Assembly (NCBI RefSeq): GCF_028745515.1
Contig: NZ_JAQZSG010000002.1
Span: 62,001-126,000, forward strand
From: Paenibacillus thermotolerans
Lineage (GTDB): Bacteria > Bacillota > Bacilli > Paenibacillales > YIM-B00363
Length of the DNA stretch: 64,000 nt
Direction of reading: 5' to 3'
Shown here: positions 7,236 to 16,614 of the stretch, one piece after another
How the letters are laid out: every line of letters begins with the position of its first letter
Numbering within the stretch: the stretch's first letter is position 1
The notes under the pieces: generated by a model
The model's input: the letters and a program-made list of their open reading frames with translations, nothing else
Database searches by the model: none
What the model was told of the DNA's origin: nothing
Program-made: the position numbers and the translations under genes

Positions 7236-8228
7236 ATGGCAACCATTAAGGATGTAGCCAAAGCGGCGGGAGTATCCTTGTCGACTGCATCTTACGCGAT
7301 CAACGGCAATACGAAAATCAGCGAAGCGACAAGAGCAAGGGTATTGGAAGCAGCCAAGCAGTTGAATTATCAAAAGAACGGTTTGGCGACCGACCTGAAG
7401 CGAAACAGCACGAAGACGATTGCGCTGATTTTAAGCGATATGTCCGGTCCGTATTATACGGAGTTGATCAGAGGAGTGCAGGAAGTCGCGCTGGAGAACG
7501 GTTACGACCTCATTGCCTGCAGCTCGTTCGGCGGGAACGAATCGACCGCGATCAAATTTCTAAGGGAAAAGCGCGTAGACGGCGTTATTATTTCGGAACA
7601 CAATCTTCATGACGAAGCGATTTTGCAATCCGCCCGCAAAGGCTTTCCGATCGTCGTGCTCGACCGGTATCTCAAGGGCGATTATATTTACAATGTTCTT
7701 GTCGATAACGAGAAGGGCGGCTATATGGCGACGGAGCTGCTGATCAAGAACGGCTTCAAGCAAATCGCGTACATCAGCAGTTCAAGCAACTCTTACGATC
7801 ACAAGCTTCGTTACAAAGGGTATATGCAAGCTTTAAGCGATTACAATCTCGAATGCACATCCAATTTGAACATCAACGGAAGATTTACGATCGACGGCGG
7901 CTATATGGCCACGAAGCTGCTGATCGCCCAGCGTCAGCTCCCGGATGCGATATTTTACGCGAACGACGAGATGGCGGCAGGCGGGATTAAAGCGTTCAAA
8001 GAGGCCGGAATCCGGGTTCCCGAGGACGTTTCGATCGTCGGCTTCGACGATATTTTCCTCGCCGAATACATGAACCCGCCGTTAACGACGATTCGGCAGC
8101 CTAAATACGAGATCGGCTCGCTTGCCGCCCACCTGATCCTGCAGCTGCTGGACGGCCGGGATCTCGAGCATGAATACATGCTGCCGACGGAATTGGTCGT
8201 GCGAAAATCCTGCAAGCTTCGTGAATGA
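7236..8228 (+). CDS. LacI-family transcriptional regulator of the glycan locus
   Basis: A 330-residue LacI/GalR repressor: helix-turn-helix IKDVAKAAGVSLSTASYAING at the N terminus, hinge around residue 50-60, then a periplasmic-binding-protein-like sensor with the usual closing VVRKSCKL. The start has AAGGAG upstream. It opens the same-strand run of 12 genes ending at 27939, and its own promoter carries GAAACGTTTC. It probably represses the whole locus, with a sugar from the imported glycan as inducer. Autoregulation follows from operator position; the inducer is unknown. Confidence 0.92.
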   Translation: MATIKDVAKAAGVSLSTASYAINGNTKISEATRARVLEAAKQLNYQKNGLATDLKRNSTKTIALILSDMSGPYYTELIRGVQEVALENGYDLIACSSFGGNESTAIKFLREKRVDGVIISEHNLHDEAILQSARKGFPIVVLDRYLKGDYIYNVLVDNEKGGYMATELLIKNGFKQIAYISSSSNSYDHKLRYKGYMQALSDYNLECTSNLNINGRFTIDGGYMATKLLIAQRQLPDAIFYANDEMAAGGIKAFKEAGIRVPEDVSIVGFDDIFLAEYMNPPLTTIRQPKYEIGSLAAHLILQLLDGRDLEHEYMLPTELVVRKSCKLRE

Positions 8229-8270
8229 GAAGAAAGCGGTAACATCTTCATTACGGTTTGAGCGCTTGTT

Positions 8271-8282
8271 CCGCTTCGGCGG
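8271..8282 (+). other. UUCG-tetraloop hairpin between lacI-type gene and binding-protein gene
   Basis: CCGC-TTCG-GCGG forms a very stable short hairpin 47 nt before the binding-protein start, with no T-run. It may protect the downstream mRNA or mark a processing point; the function is inference. Confidence 0.4.
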
Positions 8283-8329
8283 AGGGCGTTACAAAATAAA
8301 TAACAATATTCAAAAGAGAGGGATCAAGC

Positions 8330-9754
8330 ATGAAGAAAAAGACAGTCGTATTCGCTCTTATTCTTACGTTGCTGGTTGCATTGTTCAGCGGTTGCTCGTC
8401 CAATAAGAGCGGCAGCAGCGACAACGCTACCGAACCGAACCAGGAGCAAACTCAAAAACCCGGCGATGATGCAAATGCAGGTTCGGGCGAGCAGGTTGTT
8501 ATCAATTATGTAAACTGGAACCTTGGCACTGAGGCGGATAACAACATTGAAAGAAAAATGATCGCAGCATTCGAAGAGGCTCATCCGAACATCGACATCC
8601 AGTTGGACGAATCGTTCGACTACTCGAAATACGGCGATTCCTTGGCTGCTGCTGCTGCAGCGGGCAAATTGCCTGACGTCATGATGCTTCCGAACATTCC
8701 GTTCGGCTTGTCCAACGAATGGCTGCTGGACTTGAACGACTTCACTGCGGACGATGCCGAGTGGGCGAACTTGCCGAAGGCAATGGAGGAAGCGACTCAT
8801 TACGGTAACGGAATTTATGCCGTTCCTGCAGGAATGTTCTTCATGGGATATTTCATCAACCAAGATTTGTTCGAGCAAGCGAACTTGCCGGAGCTTTCCT
8901 TCAACCCGGCTTGGGGCGATTTCTTGAATGCCGTAAAAACGTTGAACAACCCTTCGGAAGACATTCTTGGACTGTCCGAAGCCATTCAAATTCCGGATTG
9001 GTACGCAGCTTCCAAGAACCCGGATTTGGGCTGGTTCACATGGGACGGCCAGCAATATCACTTGAACGACCCGGCGTTTGTTGAAGGCGTAAACCAAGCG
9101 AAGCAAATCCTGCAAGGTAAATACACTTTCGACAGCCTGACAGACGAAGAAAAAGCGAAATACAATGCAGGCTGGCACGGCGAAGTATGGAATCAAGGAA
9201 AAGTCGCAATTCGTTGGGAAGGCACATGGGCAACGAAAGATTTCAGCAACCTGAACTTCAAGTCCAAATTTGTCGGTATGCCTGGCGGCAGATTCGGATT
9301 GGTAGGCGACTTCATGGGCATTTCCAAGAGCAGCAAGCATCCGAAGGAAGCTTATGAGTTCGCTAAGTACATGAGCTTCGGTAAAGACGGAATCTTGAAG
9401 CGTATGGAATTGAACACGGACGGTTCCTACACGTCCTTGCCGCTTACGACTGACTCGGCGATCCTTGACCAATATTTTGCGAACGGCGCTTATGACGGTT
9501 TGAAAGAAGCGTTCGACAACATCGACAATGCGATTCTGGAAGGCGTGAAAATCGTTCCGGGTTATGTGAAGTCCAGATGGGAAGCGCCGACCGGCGTGAA
9601 AATCGGCGACAAAGACAACGCAAACCTCGGCGATCTGATCTACAACAGCGTGCATGGCGATACGAAGATTGAAGACTACGCGGAGCAAATCAACAAGCTT
9701 GCTAACGACGAGTACAAGGCAGCGGCTGACGCTATCTCCGCATTGACGAATTAA
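8330..9754 (+). CDS. Carbohydrate ABC transporter solute-binding lipoprotein
   Basis: A 474-residue family-1 extracellular binding protein. The signal peptide ends in the lipobox LFSGC (Cys at residue ~22), followed by a Ser/Asn/Gln-rich flexible stretch. The body shows NWNLGTEADNN...IERKMIAAFEEAHPNI and a typical C-lobe. It is expected to be membrane-anchored outside the cell and to deliver oligosaccharide to one of the two permease pairs downstream. A strong ribosome site (GAGAGGGATC) precedes the ATG. Specificity cannot be read directly; the neighbouring GH144, GH35 and GH3 genes suggest beta-glucan oligosaccharides. Confidence 0.9.
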   Translation: MKKKTVVFALILTLLVALFSGCSSNKSGSSDNATEPNQEQTQKPGDDANAGSGEQVVINYVNWNLGTEADNNIERKMIAAFEEAHPNIDIQLDESFDYSKYGDSLAAAAAAGKLPDVMMLPNIPFGLSNEWLLDLNDFTADDAEWANLPKAMEEATHYGNGIYAVPAGMFFMGYFINQDLFEQANLPELSFNPAWGDFLNAVKTLNNPSEDILGLSEAIQIPDWYAASKNPDLGWFTWDGQQYHLNDPAFVEGVNQAKQILQGKYTFDSLTDEEKAKYNAGWHGEVWNQGKVAIRWEGTWATKDFSNLNFKSKFVGMPGGRFGLVGDFMGISKSSKHPKEAYEFAKYMSFGKDGILKRMELNTDGSYTSLPLTTDSAILDQYFANGAYDGLKEAFDNIDNAILEGVKIVPGYVKSRWEAPTGVKIGDKDNANLGDLIYNSVHGDTKIEDYAEQINKLANDEYKAAADAISALTN

Positions 9755-9786
9755 GGAATGACCGGCGGCCAGAGGAGGTAGAATCC

Positions 9787-12735
9787 ATGTTAAGACGTAG
9801 GGGAGCCAAGATCACACTCAGCTTGATCTTGATTGGACTCATCGTCATCTCAGCAGGCATCTACGGCTTTATAACCAGAGGGAATGACGATGCCAATTCC
9901 AATATAGTCAATAACCGCAATTCTGCCTCTCCGGATCAAAGGGAGAAAGAAGGAACGAATACGGGTGACGGGGGATCCTACAGGATCTCCCCGTCCCGTT
10001 TTATGTCCAACTTACCGATTATTGCCAGAGAGGCTGCTTACGGTTATGAAGACGGCGCGATCCATTTAAATAAAGGCGATTCTTTTGAAGCTGAACTCGA
10101 TGTTAAGGAGGAAGGGGAGTATACTCTCTCTTTCGATTATTTTGTCCTTGCCGAAGGGTTGCAATCCACGGAATATAGCATTCAGGTAAACGGGGAGTAC
10201 CCGAACCTGGAGGCGAACCGATTCGTGCTGCCGCCGCTTTGGAAAAGCAACACGGATACGTTTCCGAAGGACCGCTACGGCAACGAAGTGATGCCGACCC
10301 AGCTGCGCGCGGACGAATGGCAGACGATTCAGTTTGCGGACCCGAACCGGATGAATCCGGAGCCGTTCAAGCTCAAGCTAAACAAAGGGAAAAACATCAT
10401 CAAAGTTACTCTGATGAACGGGGAACTGCTGAGCGGCAGTCTGACCGTGGCGCCGCCGAGCGCATTGCCTTCGTATGCGCAATATGCCGGGCAGCACGCA
10501 GACAAGCCTGAAATCAAGCAGGCTATGATTATTAAGGAAGCGGAAAAACCCGACGTCAAGAACGATACGACGATCAACCCGATGCCAAGCCGGGATTTGG
10601 GAGTTTCCCCTTACGAAACAAACCTTCAGCTGCTAAATACGATTGGCGGAAAAACGTGGGATATATCGGGCCAAACCGTTTACTACGATATCGATGCGGA
10701 ACAAGACGGGCTTTATCAAATCGGTGTCAAATACCAGCAATCCGAAAAACCGAACTCCCGTGTATTCCGAACCTTTACCATCGACGGCCAAGTTCCTTTT
10801 GCAGAAGCGAAAAACTATTCTTTCGACTACTCAACCTCTTGGAAAACGGAAGTGCTGCAAGGCAATGAAGGGCCGTACCTCTTTTATCTAAGCAAAGGGA
10901 AGCACCGAATCGGCATTATGGCGGATGCGAGCCCCTATTACGAAACCATTCAATTATTGCGAAATTCCATCAAGCAAGCGAATGATCTGACGCTGGAAAT
11001 TCGAAAATTAGTGGGCAACGATGTGGACCAAAATCGCGATTGGGAATTAACGGAATATTTCCCGACCATTCAGGAAGATTTGCTGGGGATATCAAAGGCG
11101 CTGAACGAAGAGCTTCAGAAAGTAGTGGCGCTGAACGGCGGCAAAGACAGCTCCAAAGGGTTAACCGGCATCAAGATGGCTGTCAACAGCCTGGAGAAGC
11201 TGGCGGCCGAGCCGAACCTTATTCCGCGCAAGCTGAATGAGCTTAACGGCGGGGCAGGCTCCGTAACGCAAAACCTTTCGAACGCAATCACAGATTTCGA
11301 AAATCAGCCGTTAACGATAGATCAATTGTACATTTCGAATAAGGGAGCTTCGTATCCGGAGCATAAAGCTACCTGGATCAGCTCCGTTTACGAAGGCACA
11401 AAGCAGTTTTTCCATACGTTCTGGGTTTCCGGCAATCAGCAAAGCAAAGAAGGCCCGACATTGAACGTTTGGCTTAACCGCCCAAGAAACTACATGGAAC
11501 TGCTGCAGCGAATGGTGGACGAACAGTTTACGCCGGAAACGGGCATCAAGGTTAATTTCTCGACATTACCCAACGAGCAGAGGCTTACGCTGGCAGCAGC
11601 ATCCGGCATTGCACCGGACTTGGCGCTCGGGGTCAGCAACAACGTGCCGTTCGATTTAGGCTTCCGCGGCGCCGCACTTGATTTGAGGCAATTCGACGAT
11701 TTCGGCGAAGTCATTCAGCCGATCTCGCCGGGAGCGATCTTGCCTCTCGTTGAGAACGGTAAAGTATACGGATTGCCTGAAACGCAAGATTTTTGGGTTC
11801 TGTTCTATCGAAAAGATATTTTGGACAATCTGAACATTCCTGTGCCGGATACTTGGGACGACGTTATCGAAATTATGCCGGAGCTTCAAAGATACGGTAT
11901 GAATTTTTATTCGCCGATGGCCGGCGCAACAGGGACGAAACCGTTCATGGCTACCGCTCCTTTCATTTATCAAGCGGGCGGCGACATTTACGGCAAGGAT
12001 GCTTTCGAAACCGGGCTCGACAGCAAGGAATCTCTTCAAGGCATTGAGCTCATGACGAATTTGTTCAAGCTGTACGGCTTGCAGATGCAAGTTCCTACCT
12101 TCTACGAGCACCTGCGCACAGGGAAAATGCCGCTAGGCGTCAGCAACTTCCAGACTTATATCCAAATGCAAGTAGCGGCTCCCGAACTGAAAGGCTTGTG
12201 GAAAATCGCTCCTGCGCCGGGGATCAAGCGCAACGGTGTGACGGAACGCTGGGAGCCGGGTTCCGCGCAAGTATCGATGATTTTCAAGAATACCCGGCAT
12301 CCTGACGAGGCATGGGAATTCATGAAATGGTGGCTTTCGACGGAGACGCAGGTTCATTTCGCAAATCAGCTGCAAACGTTGTACGGCAAGGAGTATTTGT
12401 GGAACAGCGCAAACAACGAAGCTTTCAGTCAGCTCTATTGGCCGGATGAAGACAAACAAGTCGTTCTGGAGCAATGGAAATGGATGAGAGAGGTGCCTAA
12501 GTCGCCGAGCGCCTATATTATCGAACGCGAATTAAGCAATATTTGGACCAAGGTTGTGTTCGACGGGGAAAATATCCGATCTACGGTAGAGGATGCAGTG
12601 ATTGAGATCAACAAAGAAACCTCTAGAAAAATGGAAGAATTCGGGTACATGAAACAGGGCAAAGTAGTCGTTCCTTATCATGTTCCAACAATCGAGGATG
12701 TAGAAGGTTGGGTGAAAGGAAGAGATGGAAACTAA
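9787..12735 (+). CDS. Membrane-tethered fusion: two carbohydrate-binding-like domains plus solute-binding domain
   Basis: A 982-residue protein, about twice the size of an ordinary binding protein. A single N-terminal membrane anchor (~9-29, no lipobox) is followed by a low-complexity linker and two beta-rich modules at ~75-215 and ~275-390. Both look like carbohydrate-binding jelly rolls ([16 protein letters not shown] and [18 protein letters not shown]). A helical spacer (~395-510) leads to a complete family-1 solute-binding domain (~545-955; [18 protein letters not shown], then [11 protein letters not shown]). The last 11 nt overlap the next permease gene. It likely captures polymer or long oligomers near the membrane and passes them to the permeases. 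Domain boundaries are by eye. Confidence 0.8.
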   Translation: MLRRRGAKITLSLILIGLIVISAGIYGFITRGNDDANSNIVNNRNSASPDQREKEGTNTGDGGSYRISPSRFMSNLPIIAREAAYGYEDGAIHLNKGDSFEAELDVKEEGEYTLSFDYFVLAEGLQSTEYSIQVNGEYPNLEANRFVLPPLWKSNTDTFPKDRYGNEVMPTQLRADEWQTIQFADPNRMNPEPFKLKLNKGKNIIKVTLMNGELLSGSLTVAPPSALPSYAQYAGQHADKPEIKQAMIIKEAEKPDVKNDTTINPMPSRDLGVSPYETNLQLLNTIGGKTWDISGQTVYYDIDAEQDGLYQIGVKYQQSEKPNSRVFRTFTIDGQVPFAEAKNYSFDYSTSWKTEVLQGNEGPYLFYLSKGKHRIGIMADASPYYETIQLLRNSIKQANDLTLEIRKLVGNDVDQNRDWELTEYFPTIQEDLLGISKALNEELQKVVALNGGKDSSKGLTGIKMAVNSLEKLAAEPNLIPRKLNELNGGAGSVTQNLSNAITDFENQPLTIDQLYISNKGASYPEHKATWISSVYEGTKQFFHTFWVSGNQQSKEGPTLNVWLNRPRNYMELLQRMVDEQFTPETGIKVNFSTLPNEQRLTLAAASGIAPDLALGVSNNVPFDLGFRGAALDLRQFDDFGEVIQPISPGAILPLVENGKVYGLPETQDFWVLFYRKDILDNLNIPVPDTWDDVIEIMPELQRYGMNFYSPMAGATGTKPFMATAPFIYQAGGDIYGKDAFETGLDSKESLQGIELMTNLFKLYGLQMQVPTFYEHLRTGKMPLGVSNFQTYIQMQVAAPELKGLWKIAPAPGIKRNGVTERWEPGSAQVSMIFKNTRHPDEAWEFMKWWLSTETQVHFANQLQTLYGKEYLWNSANNEAFSQLYWPDEDKQVVLEQWKWMREVPKSPSAYIIERELSNIWTKVVFDGENIRSTVEDAVIEINKETSRKMEEFGYMKQGKVVVPYHVPTIEDVEGWVKGRDGN

Positions 12736-13684
12736 GTCCAATATGACGACGCTGCCGAGAACGGACGGGAACTCAAAGCCCCGCAGCAAGTTTAAGGAAT
12801 GGAGGGAAAAGGAAGGCTCCGCCTACCTTTTCCTGGCTCCTTATCTCGTGCTTTTCTTTGTCTTTATCGTGCTTCCCGTTGTGATCGCGATCGGGCTCTC
12901 CTTTACGAGCTTTAACGCCATACAGCTGCCTAAATTTACGGGACTCAAAAATTATATCGATTTGTTTATGAGCGATAGCGTATTTATGCAGTACGTATTG
13001 CCCAATACGTTGAAGTTTTCGCTTATCGTCGGGCCGGTCTCGTACATTTTATCTTTTGTGCTTGCTTGGATACTTGCGCAAGTTCAGAAGGGGCCGAGGA
13101 CCGTGCTTGCCTTGCTGATCTATTCGCCGTCCCTGACTGCAGGGGTTGCGATGGCCGTCGTATGGAAGACGATTTTCAGCGGCGATCCTACGGGCTACAT
13201 TAACAGCTTGCTATTGCGCAACGGCTTCATTACCCAGCCGATTCAATGGCTGCAATCGCCCGAATATTTAATGCCTATTATGATGGTGGTCACGATTTGG
13301 AGCAGCATGGGGATCGGGTTTTTGGCCATGCTCGCCGGCGTGCTCAATATCAACTCGGAGATGTACGAAGCAGGCTATATTGACGGAATCTCGAACCGTT
13401 TCCAAGAAATTATTCATATTACGATTCCGTCCATGAAGCCGCAAATGCTGTTCGGCGCCGTTATGTCCGTCGTCTCCACCTTTCAGGCGGGTCTCATCGG
13501 GGTGCAGCTGTCGGGATCGAACCCGACGCCGTCTTATTCCGGACAGCTCATCGTCAACCACATTGAGGATTTCGGTTTCATCCGGTATGAGATGGGTTAT
13601 GCTTCGGCAATTTCCGTCGTATTGCTGTTAATTATTTGGGTTTGCTCGAAATTTGTTTGGAGAATGTTCGCCGAGAAAGAGTAG
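12725..13684 (+). CDS. Sugar ABC transporter permease (MalF-type)
   Basis: A 319-residue inner-membrane permease with six predicted segments. The cytoplasmic ATPase-docking EAA loop is seen as [26 protein letters not shown]. The N terminus is hydrophilic (~40 residues). It overlaps the preceding fusion-protein gene by 11 nt and is followed after 12 nt by its partner, so the three are coupled. No ATPase gene is present in the locus. Confidence 0.9.
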   Translation: METKSNMTTLPRTDGNSKPRSKFKEWREKEGSAYLFLAPYLVLFFVFIVLPVVIAIGLSFTSFNAIQLPKFTGLKNYIDLFMSDSVFMQYVLPNTLKFSLIVGPVSYILSFVLAWILAQVQKGPRTVLALLIYSPSLTAGVAMAVVWKTIFSGDPTGYINSLLLRNGFITQPIQWLQSPEYLMPIMMVVTIWSSMGIGFLAMLAGVLNINSEMYEAGYIDGISNRFQEIIHITIPSMKPQMLFGAVMSVVSTFQAGLIGVQLSGSNPTPSYSGQLIVNHIEDFGFIRYEMGYASAISVVLLLIIWVCSKFVWRMFAEKE

Positions 13685-13696
13685 GAGGGAACAAGT

Positions 13697-14569
13697 ATGG
13701 CTTCATTTCAAGGCACAAAGATGAATCCGAGCCGATTTCATATCAGTCAGTTGAAGTTCTACCTGATTCTGGCTCCTCTCTCGGTTTTCATGGTTATGCC
13801 GATTGTATTTATTTTTTCTCATTCTCTTAAGCCGATGGACGAATTGTTCGCATTTCCGCCGAGGTTTTTCGTGCAGAATCCGACGATGGACAACTTTCGT
13901 TTCTTGCTTTCGACCTTTACAACATCAGGCATTCCGGTCAGCCGTTATATTTTCAATAGCATCGTGATTACGGCTGTGACGGTGCTCGCCACGATTTTCA
14001 TCAGCGCGGCGGCGGGCTATGCCTTTTCTAAGAAAAACTTCAAATTGAAAAACGCTTTGTTTTCGATCAATACGCTCGCGCTCATGTTCGTTCCTGTCGC
14101 AGTCGCGATTCCGAGGTACTTCCTCGTCGTCAAGCTCGGATTAATTAACGACTTCTCGGTCAACATTCTTCCGCTCTTGGCGATGCCGGTCGGTCTGTTT
14201 CTGATCAAGCAGTTTATCGATCAAATTCCGAACGAGCTTATTGAAGCCGCGCAGATGGACGGGGCGAGCGACTTTACGATTTTCCGGAAAATCATCATTC
14301 CGATGACGATGCCGGCGGTCGCTACGATTGCGATATTGGCGTTTCAGCTTGCCTGGAACAGCACGGACTCGGCCACGCTGTACATCAATGATGAAAACCT
14401 GAAAAACTTCGCCTATTACATGTCAACCTTTACGGCAACGAACAACGAGGTGGCGGGCCAAGGAATTTCCGCGGCAGCCGCGCTTATTATGTTTATCCCG
14501 AACTTATTGATCTTTATCTTTATGCAAAGCCGAGTCATGAATACGATGGCTCATTCCGGGCTGAAATAG
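13697..14569 (+). CDS. Sugar ABC transporter permease (MalG-type)
   Basis: A 290-residue partner permease. The EAA loop is [23 protein letters not shown], and the C terminus is short and basic. The ATG has TAGGAGGG upstream. The next gene begins 11 nt after its stop. Together with the preceding gene it forms the first of two permease pairs in this locus. Confidence 0.9.
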   Translation: MASFQGTKMNPSRFHISQLKFYLILAPLSVFMVMPIVFIFSHSLKPMDELFAFPPRFFVQNPTMDNFRFLLSTFTTSGIPVSRYIFNSIVITAVTVLATIFISAAAGYAFSKKNFKLKNALFSINTLALMFVPVAVAIPRYFLVVKLGLINDFSVNILPLLAMPVGLFLIKQFIDQIPNELIEAAQMDGASDFTIFRKIIIPMTMPAVATIAILAFQLAWNSTDSATLYINDENLKNFAYYMSTFTATNNEVAGQGISAAAALIMFIPNLLIFIFMQSRVMNTMAHSGLK

Positions 14570-14580
14570 TGGTGACGCAG

Positions 14581-16614
14581 ATGAAAAAGAAGACGGTTGG
14601 CAGTTGGGTATTGCTCGTCGTTATTGGTTGCTTTCTCCTTATACAAGGCGCAGCGCCGGCGATGGCGGGTACGCCGTACGGAACGGGCACCGAAGGCCCG
14701 GGCGGGATGATTGTCGGGACTCAAACCGCATATGAACCGGACGGAATGATTCGGCTCGACGTAAATCAGCCGGCGGATATTTTTTATGAAGAACAAACCG
14801 GGATCCTGTACGTTGCGGATTCCGGGAATGCGCGAATTTTGGCGTACGACGGAAAGAACCCTCCGCAGCCGATCGGCGAAGGCGTGTTATCGAATCCGTC
14901 GGGGGTATATGTGACCGCCGACCGGCACATTTATGTAGCGGACTACGGGCTCAAGCAAATTGTCGTTTTTGACGCACAAGGAAAGCTCCTAAAGCAGTTC
15001 GGCCGGCCGGAAGAACCGATTTACGGAAAGAAGAATGATTTCAAGCCGAAGAAGGTTGCGGTGGATAAACGCGGCAACATATATGTCATCAGCGAAGGCT
15101 CCATCAACGGCGTCGTGCAGTTGAACAATAACGGGAATTTCTTGGGATACGTCGGCGCAAATCGAACGAGCATGTCGATGAAGATGCTCATTCAACGGTT
15201 GATCTTTACGGAAGACCAGAAAGGCCAATTGTTTAAAACGACGCCTCCGTCCCCGACCAGCATTGTGCTGGACCGTCAAGGGCTCTTATATACGGTCACG
15301 ACAGGACTTAGCGAAGGAGAAGGCCTCAAAAAGCTGAATATTATCGGCAATAACATTTTGACTTCTCATTCGTGGACCAGCGGCGCGATGGTTGATATCG
15401 ACGTGGATGCGGGCGGAAATATGTACACCGTAGACGCCAACGGACTCATATGCGTTTACGACAGCTTCGGCAATCTGTTGTTCATGCTCGGCGGATGGGA
15501 TGACACATACGAGCGCAAAGGCTTGTTCAAGAGCGCTTCCGCCATCGACGTCGTCGATTCCGGACATACGCTGTATGTCGCCGACAAAGAGCGGAATGTC
15601 ATTAACCGCTATCAGATTACTCCGTTTGCAACGAAGGTGTACGAAGGCGTCGATCTTTACAAGCAAGGATTATACGTGCAGAGCGAGGGCATCTGGAAAG
15701 ATATCCTCAAGATGAACAGCTACTTTATTTTATCTTACAAATCTTTGGCCGAATCTTATTTCAAGCAAGACTTGAACGGTAAGGCTCTGGAAAGCTTCAA
15801 AATGGCGGAAGACAAAGGCGGTTATTCCGACGCATTCTGGAAAATCCGCAACGATTGGCTTCAGCAAAATATTAATATCGTTGTGTATATCGGATTTGGA
15901 CTCATTGTTCTAGGGTACGTGATCCGAGCGCTTCACCGGCGTTACCGCATTCTGCAGCCGTTCATACGGATAAAAAATCGCGTTACGGACATCAAGCTGG
16001 TGAAAGAACTGTTGTTTATGTTTCACTTCCTGAAGCATCCGATCGATGCCGTCCAGGAGCTCAAGGAAAACAAACGGGCGACTGTCCGCTCTGCGACGAT
16101 TCTTTACGTCTGGATGCTGCTGCTCCAAGTGATATTGGTTTATGCCAAAGGCTACTTGTTCGCAAACGGCGATCCTGACCAGATGGACTTAATGCCCATT
16201 ATTTTGACCACGGCCGTGCCGTTGGTGTTCTGGGTCGTCATGAACTACATGGTGAGTACGATCAGCGACGGCGAAGGCAAGTTTTCGGAAGTATATATCG
16301 GAACGATTTACGCGCTTTCGCCGTATTTGATTTTCGTGCTTCCGATCGCATTACTAAGCAACGTGCTCACTTTCAACGAAAAATTCGTTTACGATTATTC
16401 GATGATGTTTATTCAAGGATGGTCGATCCTTCTCGTATGCATCATGGTGAAGGAGCTGCACGATTATACGTTCGGGCAGACGGTTCGCAATTTGTTTTTG
16501 ACGCTATTCGGCATTGTGATGGCCGCGCTCGTTATTTTCCTTTTAGTGCTCTTATTTAATCAAGAAGTGGACTTTGTGCAAACGATCGTTCAGGAGATGA
16601 GAAACCGTGCTTAA
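14581..16614 (+). CDS. NHL-repeat beta-propeller protein with C-terminal Yip1-like membrane domain
   Basis: A 677-residue protein. A signal peptide (~1-30) is followed by a six-bladed-propeller-like region of NHL/SMP-30 type repeats (~50-360; ILYVADSGNARILAYDG, HIYVADYGLKQIVVFD, TLYVADKERNVINRYQ), then a TPR-like helical pair (~375-425). A membrane helix (~440-460) and a five-helix Yip1-like bundle (~520-670) complete it. ATG 14581 is preferred to GTG 14569, which overlaps the preceding stop. The propeller should face outside. The gene is embedded between permeases and the DUF5696 gene, so it probably helps dock or sense the glycan or organise the transport complex. The role is inference. Confidence 0.75.
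   Translation: MKKKTVGSWVLLVVIGCFLLIQGAAPAMAGTPYGTGTEGPGGMIVGTQTAYEPDGMIRLDVNQPADIFYEEQTGILYVADSGNARILAYDGKNPPQPIGEGVLSNPSGVYVTADRHIYVADYGLKQIVVFDAQGKLLKQFGRPEEPIYGKKNDFKPKKVAVDKRGNIYVISEGSINGVVQLNNNGNFLGYVGANRTSMSMKMLIQRLIFTEDQKGQLFKTTPPSPTSIVLDRQGLLYTVTTGLSEGEGLKKLNIIGNNILTSHSWTSGAMVDIDVDAGGNMYTVDANGLICVYDSFGNLLFMLGGWDDTYERKGLFKSASAIDVVDSGHTLYVADKERNVINRYQITPFATKVYEGVDLYKQGLYVQSEGIWKDILKMNSYFILSYKSLAESYFKQDLNGKALESFKMAEDKGGYSDAFWKIRNDWLQQNINIVVYIGFGLIVLGYVIRALHRRYRILQPFIRIKNRVTDIKLVKELLFMFHFLKHPIDAVQELKENKRATVRSATILYVWMLLLQVILVYAKGYLFANGDPDQMDLMPIILTTAVPLVFWVVMNYMVSTISDGEGKFSEVYIGTIYALSPYLIFVLPIALLSNVLTFNEKFVYDYSMMFIQGWSILLVCIMVKELHDYTFGQTVRNLFLTLFGIVMAALVIFLLVLLFNQEVDFVQTIVQEMRNRA

Noticed and set aside
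8324-9688. 454-residue open frame on the minus strand opposite the binding-protein gene
   Set aside because: No ribosome site, no recognisable domain, and the opposite strand encodes a clear lipoprotein; the frame is open because of codon bias.
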